In this document: positions 35,071-43,852 of the stretch, one piece after another | Position numbering within the stretch: the stretch's first letter is position 1 | Layout: the number at the start of each line of letters is the position of its first letter | DNA from: an uncultured Oscillibacter sp. | GTDB lineage: Bacteria > Bacillota > Clostridia > Oscillospirales > Oscillospiraceae | Direction: 5' to 3' | DNA: 64,000 bases | Assembly: GCA_910588005.1 (NCBI GenBank) | Contig: CAJUQM010000006.1 | Coordinates: 11,851-75,850 of the forward strand | The notes under the pieces: generated by a model | What the model saw: the letters and a program-made list of their open reading frames with translations, nothing else | What the model was told of the DNA's origin: nothing | The model's database searches: none | Program-made: the position numbers and the translations under genes

Positions 35071-35921
35071 CGCCTCACCGCCTCTCGCCGGAACAGGGAA
35101 GATGCCGTTTTCCAGCTTTTAGATGTCTGTTATGTATATGTCGGAAAAGGTCTGTTTGGGGACATATCAAAAAAATTTTTTAAAGTCAGTTGATGGAACG
35201 CCGCCGATTGCACCGCGCCGGCGGTAGCGGACCTTTTGGAAGCGATGGGAGAACGCTGAGGCCCGGCGGCAATTACCAATTATGATACGGCGATTGCTGT
35301 AAAAGTCAACAGAAAATCTTGAACCAATATATCTGATATCTTTTGTGAAAAGTGGCTGTAGCAGCTGCGGCATTTACAAAGAAAAGGGCGGCCGGCAGAG
35401 GGATCAAAATGAATGGTTTTGAAAGTCAGAATGGCGCAGAGATCAATCTGGCCGTTTGAGGGAGATACAGCGCCGCGTACTACAAAACAAACGTCTGACT
35501 GCTGATAAAAAGAGAACGTTTTTGTGAGTTTAGAGGGGCTTTTAAAAATTAAGGAAAGACGCGGTGATACATGGATTGACGGATTTTATAAGTCCTTTTA
35601 CTGTTTCATAAGAAAAGTTTTATGAGACAGACGGCTTGCCTGGGATGCGGTGCGATGTGGTAATAAACTGCAAGCACCGCAATGGACACTGCCGCCTATC
35701 CCAACAGGAGCATCTGCGATATATGGACAGGCAAGACCGCATTTCCGGCAGCGGATGCCGCAGCCACCTCCTACGCGGACAAGGCACGGCAGATGGACAG
35801 TGGTTTTGGACACATTGCCGCTGGATACACACTTGACTTTTTGCCGAACCGTTTATATAATGACCTCGCTATTATTGCGCCTTACGACAGAAGGTCTCAA
35901 AACAAGAAAGGGGTATTTGTT
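35071..35921. other. AT-richer intergenic region before the PepSY gene
   Basis: The region holds the sigma-gene upstream sequence (inverted repeat ATATGTC/GACATAT around 35136-35167) and an 11-bp hairpin CTGTTTCATAA/TTATGAGACAG (35601-35611 and 35620-35630). A strong plus-strand promoter, TTGACT (35833-35838) and TATAAT (35856-35861), is 17 bp apart. An open frame from 35682 runs into the PepSY gene in phase, but its first 80 codons have no support and look non-coding. Base composition is lower in GC than the rest of the window. Confidence 0.5.
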
Positions 35922-36713
35922 ATGAAAAAGGCGGAGTTTTGGAAAGGATTTGGCGTTGGCTTTACGGTACTATTGTTACTCATGTGCCTATGTATGACTG
36001 CCTTTGCGTCTTCCAAACGGACTATTGATGTAGAGGATGGTATTGGCATCTCCATCAATGGGGCAACCTTTATCCCGAGGGATGCCGCCGGGAATCAGGT
36101 TCCGGTCTTTATCTACAATGGAACTACCTATGCTCCTGTTCGCGCTATTGGAGAAGCTATGGGGCTGGATGTCAAGTTTGACTCGGCTAATCGAATGGTT
36201 CAGCTTACCACACAGGATCGGTTGCTTGCTCAAAGTGGGACTTCTGGCTCCTATATAAGTGCTGATCGGGCCAAAGAAATTGCCTTGGCGGACGCTGGCC
36301 TAAAAGAAGGAAATGCTGTTTTCCTGAAGGTCAAATTGGAGCGGGATGACGGACGGTATCAATATGATGTAGAATTTTATAGTGGCACGACAGAATATGA
36401 CTATGAGATTGATGCCATTACAGGGAAGATTCTCAGTGCAGGTCGGGAATTAGACGATTTTATTGTCCCCGTAGGCACCTCTGGCGGTTCTGCTGGTAAC
36501 GGAACAATTTCTGCAGATCGAGCCAAGGAGATCGCCTTGGCAGATGCCGGAATCAATGCGAATGATGCGGTTTTCAAAAAGGTTAAGTTAGACCGGGACG
36601 ATGGTCGGCTGGAATACGAAGTGGAGTTTTATGCTGGCTCTATGGAGTATGAGTATGAAATCAATGCCGAGACAGGGAGCATCATCAGCCGAGATATAGA
36701 ATCGCACAACTGA
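35922..36713 (+). CDS. Exported stalk-domain protein with two PepSY repeats
   Basis: A 263-residue protein with a signal peptide or membrane anchor (residues 5-27, ending TAFAS). A copper-amine-oxidase-N-like stalk domain follows (about 30-95, with YNGTTYAPVRAIGEAMGLDV). Two PepSY domains share ISADRAKEIALADAG and YEIDAITGKI/YEINAETGSI blocks (about 105-175 and 190-260). PepSY proteins are typically exported inhibitors or chaperones. AAAGGGG precedes the ATG and a strong promoter lies 60 bp upstream. Codon use is AT-richer than the neighbours, consistent with acquisition. Confidence 0.85.
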   Translation: MKKAEFWKGFGVGFTVLLLLMCLCMTAFASSKRTIDVEDGIGISINGATFIPRDAAGNQVPVFIYNGTTYAPVRAIGEAMGLDVKFDSANRMVQLTTQDRLLAQSGTSGSYISADRAKEIALADAGLKEGNAVFLKVKLERDDGRYQYDVEFYSGTTEYDYEIDAITGKILSAGRELDDFIVPVGTSGGSAGNGTISADRAKEIALADAGINANDAVFKKVKLDRDDGRLEYEVEFYAGSMEYEYEINAETGSIISRDIESHN

Positions 36714-36760
36714 ACATCCGTGCTTGCAGGGGTAGTGCTTTATGGGCACTGTCCCTTTTC

Positions 36761-37130
36761 GGTGAAATCCCCCTTGACAAATGTTCTCTTGTAATAGCCC
36801 GCTTACAGAGAGGTACAGATTTCACCGGAAGAGAAAAGGCGGCCGGAATCGTTGCGGTGCAACGGTTCCGGCTGCCTTTTCCGGCCCTCCAAGACAGCAG
36901 CCGGCGGATTCCAATGGGATGACCGGGCAGAATGGAATGGCAATGATTCTGGCTGGGGAATGTCTCAAAAATGATTTCCTGTGCAGTCCCTGGATCAATG
37001 GAGCCTTGGCTGTGCGCTGAAAGAGTTCAATCTGTGCCGGAGAGGGTCCCTGCCGGATCTTCTGCCAGAAAATAGGCTCTGATACATTCGGCCAGCGTTT
37101 TCTCGCGGCGGTGGAGGCGGTGTTCACCCC
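36761..37130. repeat. 370-bp direct repeat, copy 1
   Basis: Near-identical (about 95% by eye) to 38445-38814, offset 1684 bp. It includes a strong hairpin AAAAGGCGGCCGGAATCGTT (36837 on) pairing with its complement near 36880, and about 34 codons of a LysR C-terminus. The two copies flank the unrecognised 300-residue gene. Confidence 0.85.
37027..37130 (-). pseudogene. LysR gene fragment, C-terminal end only
   Basis: The minus strand encodes RREKTLAECIRAYFLAEDP followed by AGTLSGTD and the same stop as the intact LysR gene at 38711. Homology ends abruptly near 37130, where unrelated sequence begins. It is a by-product of the duplication, not a functional gene. Confidence 0.8.
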
Positions 37131-37447
37131 CTGCCCAGTATGTGCAGGCCGGCAGACGCCACAGGCGGCTTGTGCATCGGGCGGAGCTGCGCCGATACAG
37201 CGGGGGGAGCCGTCGGCCATCAACGAGCAGCGCCGGGTATATACCGGGGCATTGCTTGCCGCTGCTACCACTACTATCAGCGTCCAAAGACAAAGGTTGA
37301 CTATCCGCCCGCACCGGTGCTATACTTTGCTCGCGTCAATTTGACAGATCGAAGTTTTCTATGAAGTTATAGAAAGAAAAGTAAATTAGAGAGTTTAAGA
37401 TAGCATGGTCGTTTCGTGTCGACGAAATACAACAGGAGATGATTCTT

Positions 37448-38350
37448 ATGTTTGGATTTGGAAAAAAGAAGATAAAGGAAGATACAGCCCCAGAGAAGCG
37501 GCTGGCTGAGTTTCAGAGAAAAAAGGACTGGGCTGGGGTGGCCAGAACCTACTATGAGCTGGGCGTGACCGCTATGGATGCGGGCGACCTGCATAAAGCC
37601 CAGCTGTGGCTCCACCGGGCAGACACCATTTACAGCGCTGATGACAATATCTATGATAAGGTGGGGGAGAAACTGATGGACGATTGCTCCGACCGTATTG
37701 GGCGGCTGGAGGATGAGGACGGACTGTTCTACAACGACATTCCCGCCAAAATTGAGGCCAGGGCGAAGGAACTGAGCGGTCCCCAGGTTCGGGTGTGGGG
37801 TCTGCTGTCCATTGCCCGGTTGGTGCGGCTGGGGGAGCGGCTGGCCAGGCTGCCAGGCTGTGAGGTGCTGGGCCAACTGGACTGGGCGGTTGATCTGATG
37901 TTTCGCTCCCTCCAGAGCTTACCCTCTCAAGAGGCCTACCAACGCCTGATGGATATGTGCAACGCGCTCTATGAACTCAACGGCAAGCCGGTCTATTACA
38001 GCGGTGAGATTGAGGTCCCAGGCAGCCCACCCTTCCAGCTGTTCGATCTGAATGGCCTGTTTGGAGTGGAACAGGAGCTGAACAGCTATACCGACAACCA
38101 TCTGCGGCTGCTGGCCGCTCTGAGCCAAGGCGCGGAGGAGCTGCCCCAGGCCGAGAGCAGCATTGTGGCCTGCGCCCTGCTACCCGACTACTACATCCGC
38201 TCCGGCGCAGACAGGCTGGGGGATGTCCCTCAGATCAAGGCGGAACTCCAGCGTATCTGGAGCGACTATGATTTTGTCCGTGACCGCCTTACCTGGGAGG
38301 AGGCCGGGAAAAGAATCGCGGATTATAAACAGTTGGATATTCTGACCTGA
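37448..38350 (+). CDS. Unrecognised 300-residue cytoplasmic protein
   Basis: A 300-residue soluble protein. It opens with a short basic MFGFGKKKIKED segment, then helical, TPR-like sequence (ARTYYELGVTAMDAGDLHKA, AQLWLHRADTIYS). No signal, membrane helix or catalytic motif was seen. The ATG at 37448 has AGGAG 9 nt upstream and is preferred over the ATG at 37439, which overlaps it. A promoter (37297-37326) precedes it. It stands alone between two copies of a direct repeat, suggesting a cargo or defence-type gene. Immunity-protein-like function is only a guess. Confidence 0.7.
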   Translation: MFGFGKKKIKEDTAPEKRLAEFQRKKDWAGVARTYYELGVTAMDAGDLHKAQLWLHRADTIYSADDNIYDKVGEKLMDDCSDRIGRLEDEDGLFYNDIPAKIEARAKELSGPQVRVWGLLSIARLVRLGERLARLPGCEVLGQLDWAVDLMFRSLQSLPSQEAYQRLMDMCNALYELNGKPVYYSGEIEVPGSPPFQLFDLNGLFGVEQELNSYTDNHLRLLAALSQGAEELPQAESSIVACALLPDYYIRSGADRLGDVPQIKAELQRIWSDYDFVRDRLTWEEAGKRIADYKQLDILT

Positions 38351-38444
38351 TGGATCTACAGAAGATGACCCTGCTCCACAAAGAAAAGAGTCTTGATGAG
38401 GAATAATACAACTTTCAGTTTATCGGGGAGGATTTCATCTTTAT

Positions 38445-38814
38445 GGTGAAATCCTCCTCGGCAAATGTTCTCTTGCAATAGCCCGCTTACAGAGAGGTAC
38501 AGATTTTACCGAAAAAGAAAAGGCGGCCGGAATCGTTGCACCGCAACGGTTCCGGCCGCCTTTTCCGGTCCTCCAGGACAGCAGCCGGCGGATTCCAATG
38601 GGATGACCGGGCAGAATGGAATGGCAATGATTCTGGCTGGGGAATGTCTCAAAAATGATTTCCTGTGCAGTCCCTGGATCAATGGAGCCTTGGCTGTGCG
38701 CTGAAAGAGTTCAATCTGTGCCGGAGAGGGTCCCTGCCGGATCTTCTGCCAGAAAATAGGCTCTGATACATTCGGCCAGCGTTTTCTCGCGGCGGTGGAG
38801 GTGGCGTTCATCCC
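38445..38814. repeat. 370-bp direct repeat, copy 2
   Basis: This copy contains the real 3' end and terminator of the LysR gene at 38711, so it is probably the ancestral copy. The hairpin AAAAGGCGGCCGGAATCGTT (about 38518) pairs with sequence near 38565 and would serve as a terminator for the LysR pair on minus. Confidence 0.85.
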
Positions 38815-39655
38815 GGTGAATCAGACATAGAAAAATGTCGTTTTCCCTGGGGGTATCCTTCAGCTGGATGGCGCGCAGAGGGTAGTGGCTCTGACTTTTG
38901 GCACAGGCGCAGCGACTGAGAATGGCCACCATGTTCTGGTCTCTGACGGCCTCTTGAATCAGCGTGACGTTGGGAAAAATGGTATAGAGATTTCCATTAT
39001 CAAAGGATTTGATGGTGGCGAGAGAGTCTCCGGAGGCATCAAAATGGGGGAGAATGGCGAAATGGCAGTGAGTTACATCTTGTACCGCAATGCGCTCCCT
39101 GGACGCCAGAGGATGGTCTTCCCGAACCAGGAGGCAGAGCTGGTCCCGCAGCAGGACTTCAATTTCAATGTGATATCTGGAGGCAACCGCCCGATAGGAC
39201 TCCAGTTGGGGCTGGCCAAAGTGAACGACACCGATGTTTCCCTCGTTTTTAATAATCATGGAACCCACCTCATCTCCGTTTACCGTACGGAACTCCAGGT
39301 TTCCCTGAGGTTCTTTTTCCAGAAACATCCGGTTGAGGGGCAGGGCCAGTAAAGCGTTGACCGTGGGGGAGAGGATCAGAGGAATGGGAGCGGTGTCGTT
39401 AGAGTGGGCATTCAGCTGGAGAATTTTTTCGTAGCAGGCGTGGATGTCCCCGATCAGAGACAGGGCCTCATCTCCCTCTGCTGTGGCCTGTACACCGCTG
39501 TGAGTCCGGTAAAAAAGGGGGAAGCCCAGTTCATCCTCCGCGCTTTTGACAATGGAACTCAAAGTGGTTTGCCCCAGATACAGCTCTTGCGCGGCGGCGG
39601 AAATGGAGTGCCGCCTGCCGATCTCAATGAGGTATTGCAAATGCTCCATTCTCAT
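38711..39655 (-). CDS. LysR-family regulator, second of a tandem pair
   Basis: A 314-residue LysR-type regulator. The winged helix includes SISAAAQELYLGQTTLSSIV, followed by a ligand domain. Its ATG at 39655 overlaps the stop of the upstream LysR gene as ATGA, so translation is coupled. The frame extends 46 codons further 5' inside that gene but has no site there. It is about 35-40% similar in layout to the upstream LysR, clearly a paralogue. The two may act as a heteromeric or sequential regulator of the catabolic island. Confidence 0.88.
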   Translation of the reverse strand: MRMEHLQYLIEIGRRHSISAAAQELYLGQTTLSSIVKSAEDELGFPLFYRTHSGVQATAEGDEALSLIGDIHACYEKILQLNAHSNDTAPIPLILSPTVNALLALPLNRMFLEKEPQGNLEFRTVNGDEVGSMIIKNEGNIGVVHFGQPQLESYRAVASRYHIEIEVLLRDQLCLLVREDHPLASRERIAVQDVTHCHFAILPHFDASGDSLATIKSFDNGNLYTIFPNVTLIQEAVRDQNMVAILSRCACAKSQSHYPLRAIQLKDTPRENDIFLCLIHRDERHLHRREKTLAECIRAYFLAEDPAGTLSGTD

Positions 39656-40620
39656 GGGGTGAAATTTCCCTCCTGACTGTGAATGGTAAATTCTGGATGC
39701 TGTTTCAGAAAATCGCCGGTCTTTTCCCGGATGCAGGAGAGCAGCAGTCTTTCCTGGTAGCGCAGTCTGCTCTCCTGCTGGTAGAGCAGGCATAGGAAGA
39801 GCCGGTTCTCCTCCTGCGTCTCAACGGCGGGAAGGACCTTGTAGGAGGAGATCTGGGCGCAGTCCATGGAAAGAATGGTAAACTCCGGCAAAAAGGCCAC
39901 CATATTCTGCTCGGCGACTGCCTGGACCATCAGGTTGATGTCGGAGAAGTTGGTGATTCTGGGGCAGGAGAGCTTCACATTGCCCAGAATTGCGTCATTC
40001 CGGATTCCCTTGGCCGTAGCCAGGCGCTGTTCGTAGACCATGTCCATTGTCACGGTGTCCAGGCTTGCGAAGGGGTGGTCCTTTCTGGCCAGAAGAAGAA
40101 TTCGATTTTCTAAAAGCCGCTGAATGACAATGGGGCGGCTTTGGGAATCCCGCTGGAGCTGGAGAAGCTCCTGGGCGGTGAGATAGGCCGCGCCAATATT
40201 GGCGGTGCCCTTGATGATCCGGGGGCCGATTTCCCTGCTGAGGCATTCGATAAAGGAGAGGTTGCCCCGCACACCGAATTTGTGGAAACGCTGTGTCAGC
40301 TGGACCGACAGGACAGGGAGCAGAGAGGACGCCAGCAGGAGCGGGATTGTCTGGGTGCCATCAATGCTCCGCTGTTTCAGGCTGAGAAGCTCGTCGTATT
40401 TCACATTGATCTCCCAGGCCAGCGCCATGAACTGTTCCCCAGCTGGGGTGGCGATCACACCGGTGGGGGCCCGCTGAAAGATGGGAAAGCCCACCTCTTC
40501 CTCCACAGCTTTGACCATAGCGCTCAGGGTGGTCTGCCGGATGTGCAGCGCACGGGCTGCGGCGGAGATGGAGTGAAGGCGGTTAATTTCCAAAAGGTAG
40601 CGAAAATGCTCCAGCTTCAT
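39652..40620 (-). CDS. LysR-family regulator, first of a tandem pair
   Basis: A 322-residue LysR-type regulator with helix-turn-helix SISAAARALHIRQTTLSAMV at residues 17-36 and a ligand-binding domain of ordinary length. AAAGGG lies about 10 nt before the ATG. It is followed immediately by the second LysR gene. It lies next to the octopine-dehydrogenase-like gene on the same strand. Palindromes upstream of the two neighbouring transcription units are candidate binding sites. Confidence 0.88.
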   Translation of the reverse strand: MKLEHFRYLLEINRLHSISAAARALHIRQTTLSAMVKAVEEEVGFPIFQRAPTGVIATPAGEQFMALAWEINVKYDELLSLKQRSIDGTQTIPLLLASSLLPVLSVQLTQRFHKFGVRGNLSFIECLSREIGPRIIKGTANIGAAYLTAQELLQLQRDSQSRPIVIQRLLENRILLLARKDHPFASLDTVTMDMVYEQRLATAKGIRNDAILGNVKLSCPRITNFSDINLMVQAVAEQNMVAFLPEFTILSMDCAQISSYKVLPAVETQEENRLFLCLLYQQESRLRYQERLLLSCIREKTGDFLKQHPEFTIHSQEGNFTP

Positions 40621-40702
40621 AGGTATCCCGGCCCTTTCGATGGTCTTGAAGAATTTCCGGCAGCTTGGGAGACAGCCAAAGGCCTCTTCGTAATATTGTG
40701 CA

Positions 40703-40747
40703 CATGAGAAGATAAAGGGGCGGTTCCCACCCCTTTATCTTCTCATG
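40703..40747. terminator. 18-bp hairpin between dehydrogenase and LysR pair
   Basis: CATGAGAAGATAAAGGGG (40703-40720) pairs perfectly with CCCCTTTATCTTCTCATG (40730-40747). It sits right after the dehydrogenase stop on minus. It lacks a T-run, so it may be a processing or weak termination signal. Confidence 0.6.
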
Positions 40748-40748
40748 T

Positions 40749-41816
40749 TCAGATCTGTTTATAAATTTCCTCCATGGTCATGCCAACGGGAAAGCCCAGG
40801 TTCTCCAGGGTGCGCCCGCCGCGGATATAATCCCGGTCGTTGATGGCTCCGGCCACGCCCAGAAAAGCCTCCAGCACCGGCATCTCCAGCCCCAGCCGTT
40901 TGGCGGCGGAGAGGGCGAAGGAGCCGCCGCAGCCGCAGTCCTCATGGAGGTAACGGTGGTCCAGAGCGCTGGGACCGTCCATGTACTCGTAGAACACGTG
41001 GACCTCCGGATGCTCGTTCAGATGCAGGACCTTGCCGATCATCCCCATGGGTTCACTGTGCTGGGTCATGCCCATGGCTTCGATCACTGCCCTGCGCTCC
41101 GCAGCGATCTTGCTGATACAGTGGACCACAGAGGGGGTAAAGGCATATTTGAAGAGGGAGTAGTTTTCGCCCTTGTGGTCGATTTCGGCAGCGGAGAGGA
41201 CTGTGCTGGCGATGTGGTTGATAACGTTTCCGGCGTTTATGACGCCTTCAAACACATTGGCATTGGCGCTGTACTCCACCACGCCCTCCAGGGCCTTTAG
41301 GACCTTCTCCGTGTCGGAGGCGGGAAGGGAGGCCGCTTTGCCCTTGAGATTCAGGGGCAGGCCTATGGTTACCTCCGCCGGAGCGGACAGGCGGCAGGGG
41401 CAGAAGTTGCCCTCCTTCTCCGTCAGGGTGACCTTGGCGGTGACGCCCAGCTCCTGGAAAACCCTGCGGAATATGAAGGCCCCCAGATTGCCGGGGATGA
41501 TGAGGATGTGCTGGCCGTCCTCCAGGTGGGGAGCGATGCGGCGGGCGATCTCCTCGTGGCGGTCGGAGGGGACGTGGACAAAGATGGCCTCAGCGCCATG
41601 AATGGCCTCAGCGGCGTCCGTAGTGGTCTTGGCAGGACTGCCTGCGCCCCGAATTTTGCCCCGGAGTTGAATAAAACCCAATTCCTTCACTGCATCCAGC
41701 TCTTTGCTGAAACGCGCGTCATCGTGAAAAGTAACCTGAAAGCCGCGCATGGCCATGATGGCGGCGACGGCGTGTCCGGTGGAACCGGCGCCAATGACAG
41801 TGATATGTTTAATCAT
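40749..41816 (-). CDS. Octopine/nopaline-dehydrogenase-family NAD(P) enzyme
   Basis: A 355-residue enzyme. The N-terminal Rossmann motif VIGAGSTGHAVAAIMA is at residues 7-22, with the family's dinucleotide-domain layout up to about 180. A helical C-terminal domain carries the catalytic His region (EGVINAGNVINHIAS). Relatives couple an amino acid with a 2-oxo acid reductively, or oxidise the product back. In this island it may interconvert an opine-like or hydroxy-acid compound, with the SLC13 carrier upstream as uptake. Its promoter has an operator-like palindrome. Confidence 0.8.
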   Translation of the reverse strand: MIKHITVIGAGSTGHAVAAIMAMRGFQVTFHDDARFSKELDAVKELGFIQLRGKIRGAGSPAKTTTDAAEAIHGAEAIFVHVPSDRHEEIARRIAPHLEDGQHILIIPGNLGAFIFRRVFQELGVTAKVTLTEKEGNFCPCRLSAPAEVTIGLPLNLKGKAASLPASDTEKVLKALEGVVEYSANANVFEGVINAGNVINHIASTVLSAAEIDHKGENYSLFKYAFTPSVVHCISKIAAERRAVIEAMGMTQHSEPMGMIGKVLHLNEHPEVHVFYEYMDGPSALDHRYLHEDCGCGGSFALSAAKRLGLEMPVLEAFLGVAGAINDRDYIRGGRTLENLGFPVGMTMEEIYKQI

Positions 41817-41905
41817 GGTGTGTCTCCTTATGTTTTAGCGTTGCCGCCAGCCGTTGCCCCGGCCGACAGTGGAAAGGACATCCATCCGGACTCTCACACC
41901 TTTAT

Positions 41906-41975
41906 ATTATAAAGAGACTGTGCGCTGATGGCAAACGACATTTTCTGCTATCGGATAGCACATTTTTTGATAGCC
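41906..41975 (-). promoter_or_regulatory. Promoter and palindromic operator of the dehydrogenase gene
   Basis: On minus, TTGCCA (41929-41934) and TATAAT (41906-41911) are exactly 17 bp apart. Eleven bp upstream of the -35 lies a perfect palindrome TGCTATC-G-GATAGCA (41946-41960), followed by a third GATAGC half-site (41969-41974). This layout fits a LysR activator site. Confidence 0.65.
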
Positions 41976-41990
41976 TGAGTGAGAAATAGA

Positions 41991-42015
41991 GATGCCGGCA
42001 GAATCTGCCGGCATC
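41991..42015. terminator. Terminator after the SLC13 gene
   Basis: GATGCCGGCAG pairs with CTGCCGGCATC around AAT; TTTT follows on plus and a T-rich stretch on minus. It ends the minus-strand SLC13 transcript. Confidence 0.7.
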
Positions 42016-42037
42016 TTTTGAAGGGAGAGGGGTCAAA

Positions 42038-43519
42038 TCAACCCATAAACAGCTGGAAGACAGTGAATACCACGATGCTTACCACCATGACCAGCAGGGC
42101 GGCGAAGATGACCGCCTTGTTCCGCAGTTTTACATCGGGAATTTCACTGCGGCCGTGGAAGATGGAGGAGGGGGCGGAGGAGCCGGGCAGTACCAGCCCC
42201 ATGTTGGCCACCCAGATCAGCGCGGCGCCGGCCAGGACCGGATTCATGCCGGAGGCGATGACGAAGGGGCTGATGACCGGGATCATGGCGCCGCCGAAGG
42301 CGATGTTGGAACCCACATTGGTCAGAATCAGCATGACCACGATGGTAAAGACCAGGATGAAGATGGGACTCTTGCCCTCGAAGATGGGGGCGAAGATGCC
42401 GGTGAGCCAGGGCAGTACGCCGGTGGACTCATTGGTCAGGGCAGTGGCCATGGGGATGGTGACGGCGCACATCATGATGACGGGCCAGCTGACGGCGGCG
42501 TCGGAGTGCTTGATGTCGTTGAAGACGATGGCGGGCTTGCCGTCGCCCTCGCCGCTGGGGATCACCATCAAAATGGCGGAGCACAGGCAGTACAGGCCGC
42601 CCAGGGTCAGCGTGCCGTTGAGGAACTTGGACAGGGGACTGGTGAGGAAGGTGCCCGCGAAGATGGCCAGCAGCATGGTGATGAGATAGACCACAATAAT
42701 GCGCTTGGCCCGGGGCCGCAGGTGCTTGCTCTCCTCGCCCAGCTTCTCCACATCAAAGGCCTGCATGGCGGAGAAATCCACCTGGAAGAGCTTGGCACCC
42801 AGAAAGACGTAGGCCGTGATGATGATGGTGCCGCAGATGCCGGTGACCAGGAACATGTAGCCCAGGTTGATGTTGCCGCCGGTGACCTCCTTCCAGGTGT
42901 TGGCCAGACCCAGCATCCAGCTCTTGTAGGGGATCATGGCGCCGCCCATCATCAAAGACAGCAGGATGCCGCCGAAGCCGTAGTACCGGAAGGTACTGTC
43001 CTTAGCGTAGCCGCAGGAGTCGGCGATGTCGCCCCAGATGGCGTACAGCAGCAGCGCCATGGAGATCTGGCTGATGACGATGCCGGACCACATGAAGATG
43101 AACATGAAGCACCAGGTGTAGAACAGGGGCTTGCCCTTAAAGACCTTCTGGGACAGGGACCAGCGGACGAACCACTTGCCAAAGCCGTAGATCACAATGG
43201 CGCCGGCGGTGAAGTACTGGGTGATGATCTGGAAGACGATGGAGCCGCCCATCATGGAGGCGATGCCGGCATCCATGCTGGCGGGATAGCCGCTGAGGCC
43301 GAAGGCGATGAAGGCGAACAGAGAGGGCCAGATAACCTCACAGGTGGAGTAGCCGTAGATGACGCCCAGGAAGGCGCCCAGGAGCTTCATGCCCACCGGG
43401 GTCAGGGTGGAGAAGGGCGGCAGATAGCCGAAGCCGAACATCAGCAGCAGCGTGACGGCGATATGGACGTACTGAATGGGGGAGTATCCCTTTTGGAGCG
43501 CGCTGTTTTTCTTAGACAT
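42038..43519 (-). CDS. SLC13/DASS-family carboxylate transporter
   Basis: A 493-residue membrane protein with about 12 helices. It has the two-repeat layout of divalent-anion:sodium symporters, including LTNESTGVLPWLTG and a late segment LTNVGSNIAFGGAMIPVISP, which resembles the SNT-type substrate loop. It should import a dicarboxylate or related anion. On minus, a promoter TTTACA/TAATAT (43702-43707, 43679-43684) and a palindrome lie upstream. It is the transport gene for the neighbouring isomerase/PrpD/molybdoenzyme operon, and the dehydrogenase follows it 222 bp downstream. Confidence 0.82.
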   Translation of the reverse strand: MSKKNSALQKGYSPIQYVHIAVTLLLMFGFGYLPPFSTLTPVGMKLLGAFLGVIYGYSTCEVIWPSLFAFIAFGLSGYPASMDAGIASMMGGSIVFQIITQYFTAGAIVIYGFGKWFVRWSLSQKVFKGKPLFYTWCFMFIFMWSGIVISQISMALLLYAIWGDIADSCGYAKDSTFRYYGFGGILLSLMMGGAMIPYKSWMLGLANTWKEVTGGNINLGYMFLVTGICGTIIITAYVFLGAKLFQVDFSAMQAFDVEKLGEESKHLRPRAKRIIVVYLITMLLAIFAGTFLTSPLSKFLNGTLTLGGLYCLCSAILMVIPSGEGDGKPAIVFNDIKHSDAAVSWPVIMMCAVTIPMATALTNESTGVLPWLTGIFAPIFEGKSPIFILVFTIVVMLILTNVGSNIAFGGAMIPVISPFVIASGMNPVLAGAALIWVANMGLVLPGSSAPSSIFHGRSEIPDVKLRNKAVIFAALLVMVVSIVVFTVFQLFMG

Positions 43520-43852
43520 ATCAAGCAGTTCCTTTCTCTTCTCTTTTTGTGGAAGGCGGCGTGGCCCCGGGCAAGGGGCACCGCGGGACCTTCCACGGCG
43601 GTGAGGGGATACCGGATGAATTCAAAAGAGAAAAGCGGTTCTGTCAGCATTGGGAACTTTTGTTTTGGCATTGAGGCCATATTAGTATGTTTTTTCGAAG
43701 ATGTAAAGGAAAATGACCCAAATTGGGTCACCCAATTCTTTGGTATTGGGTAGCAAAAATCGCCGTTTGCCAGGCGGGGGAGAGGTGTTGTTTAATGGAG
43801 GGCAGAAAAGTGGTTCTGTTTTGGCAAACACCCACAAGAAAGGAATGTGCGT
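43520..43852. promoter_or_regulatory. Divergent control region with nested palindromes
   Basis: A perfect 17-bp palindrome TGACCCAAATTGGGTCA (43714-43730) is followed by a second inverted repeat CCCAAT/ATTGGG (43731-43736 and 43745-43750), giving at least four CCCAAT-type half-sites. They lie just upstream of a minus promoter (TTTACA/TAATAT, 17 bp) and upstream of a plus promoter TTGCCA (43767-43772)/TTTAAT (43791-43796, 18 bp). A regulator bound here could control both directions. Confidence 0.65.

Larger units (their letters stand above)
36714..37447. other. Repeat copy, LysR remnant and promoter upstream of the 300-residue gene
   Basis: It contains copy 1 of the 370-bp direct repeat (36761-37130) with its hairpin and the broken LysR 3' end. 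A promoter TTGACT (37297-37302)/TATACT (37321-37326) with 18-bp spacing then leads to a 115-nt leader ending at AGGAG before the ATG at 37448. No other gene is supported. Confidence 0.5.

Noticed and set aside
35682..35921. In-frame 5' extension of the PepSY gene by 80 codons
   Set aside because: It contains the strong promoter and lacks a start site; the signal peptide begins at 35922.
42155..43753. 532-codon plus-strand frame opposite the SLC13 gene
   Set aside because: Low-complexity Gly/Asp/His-rich translation typical of antisense to a membrane protein; no homology.
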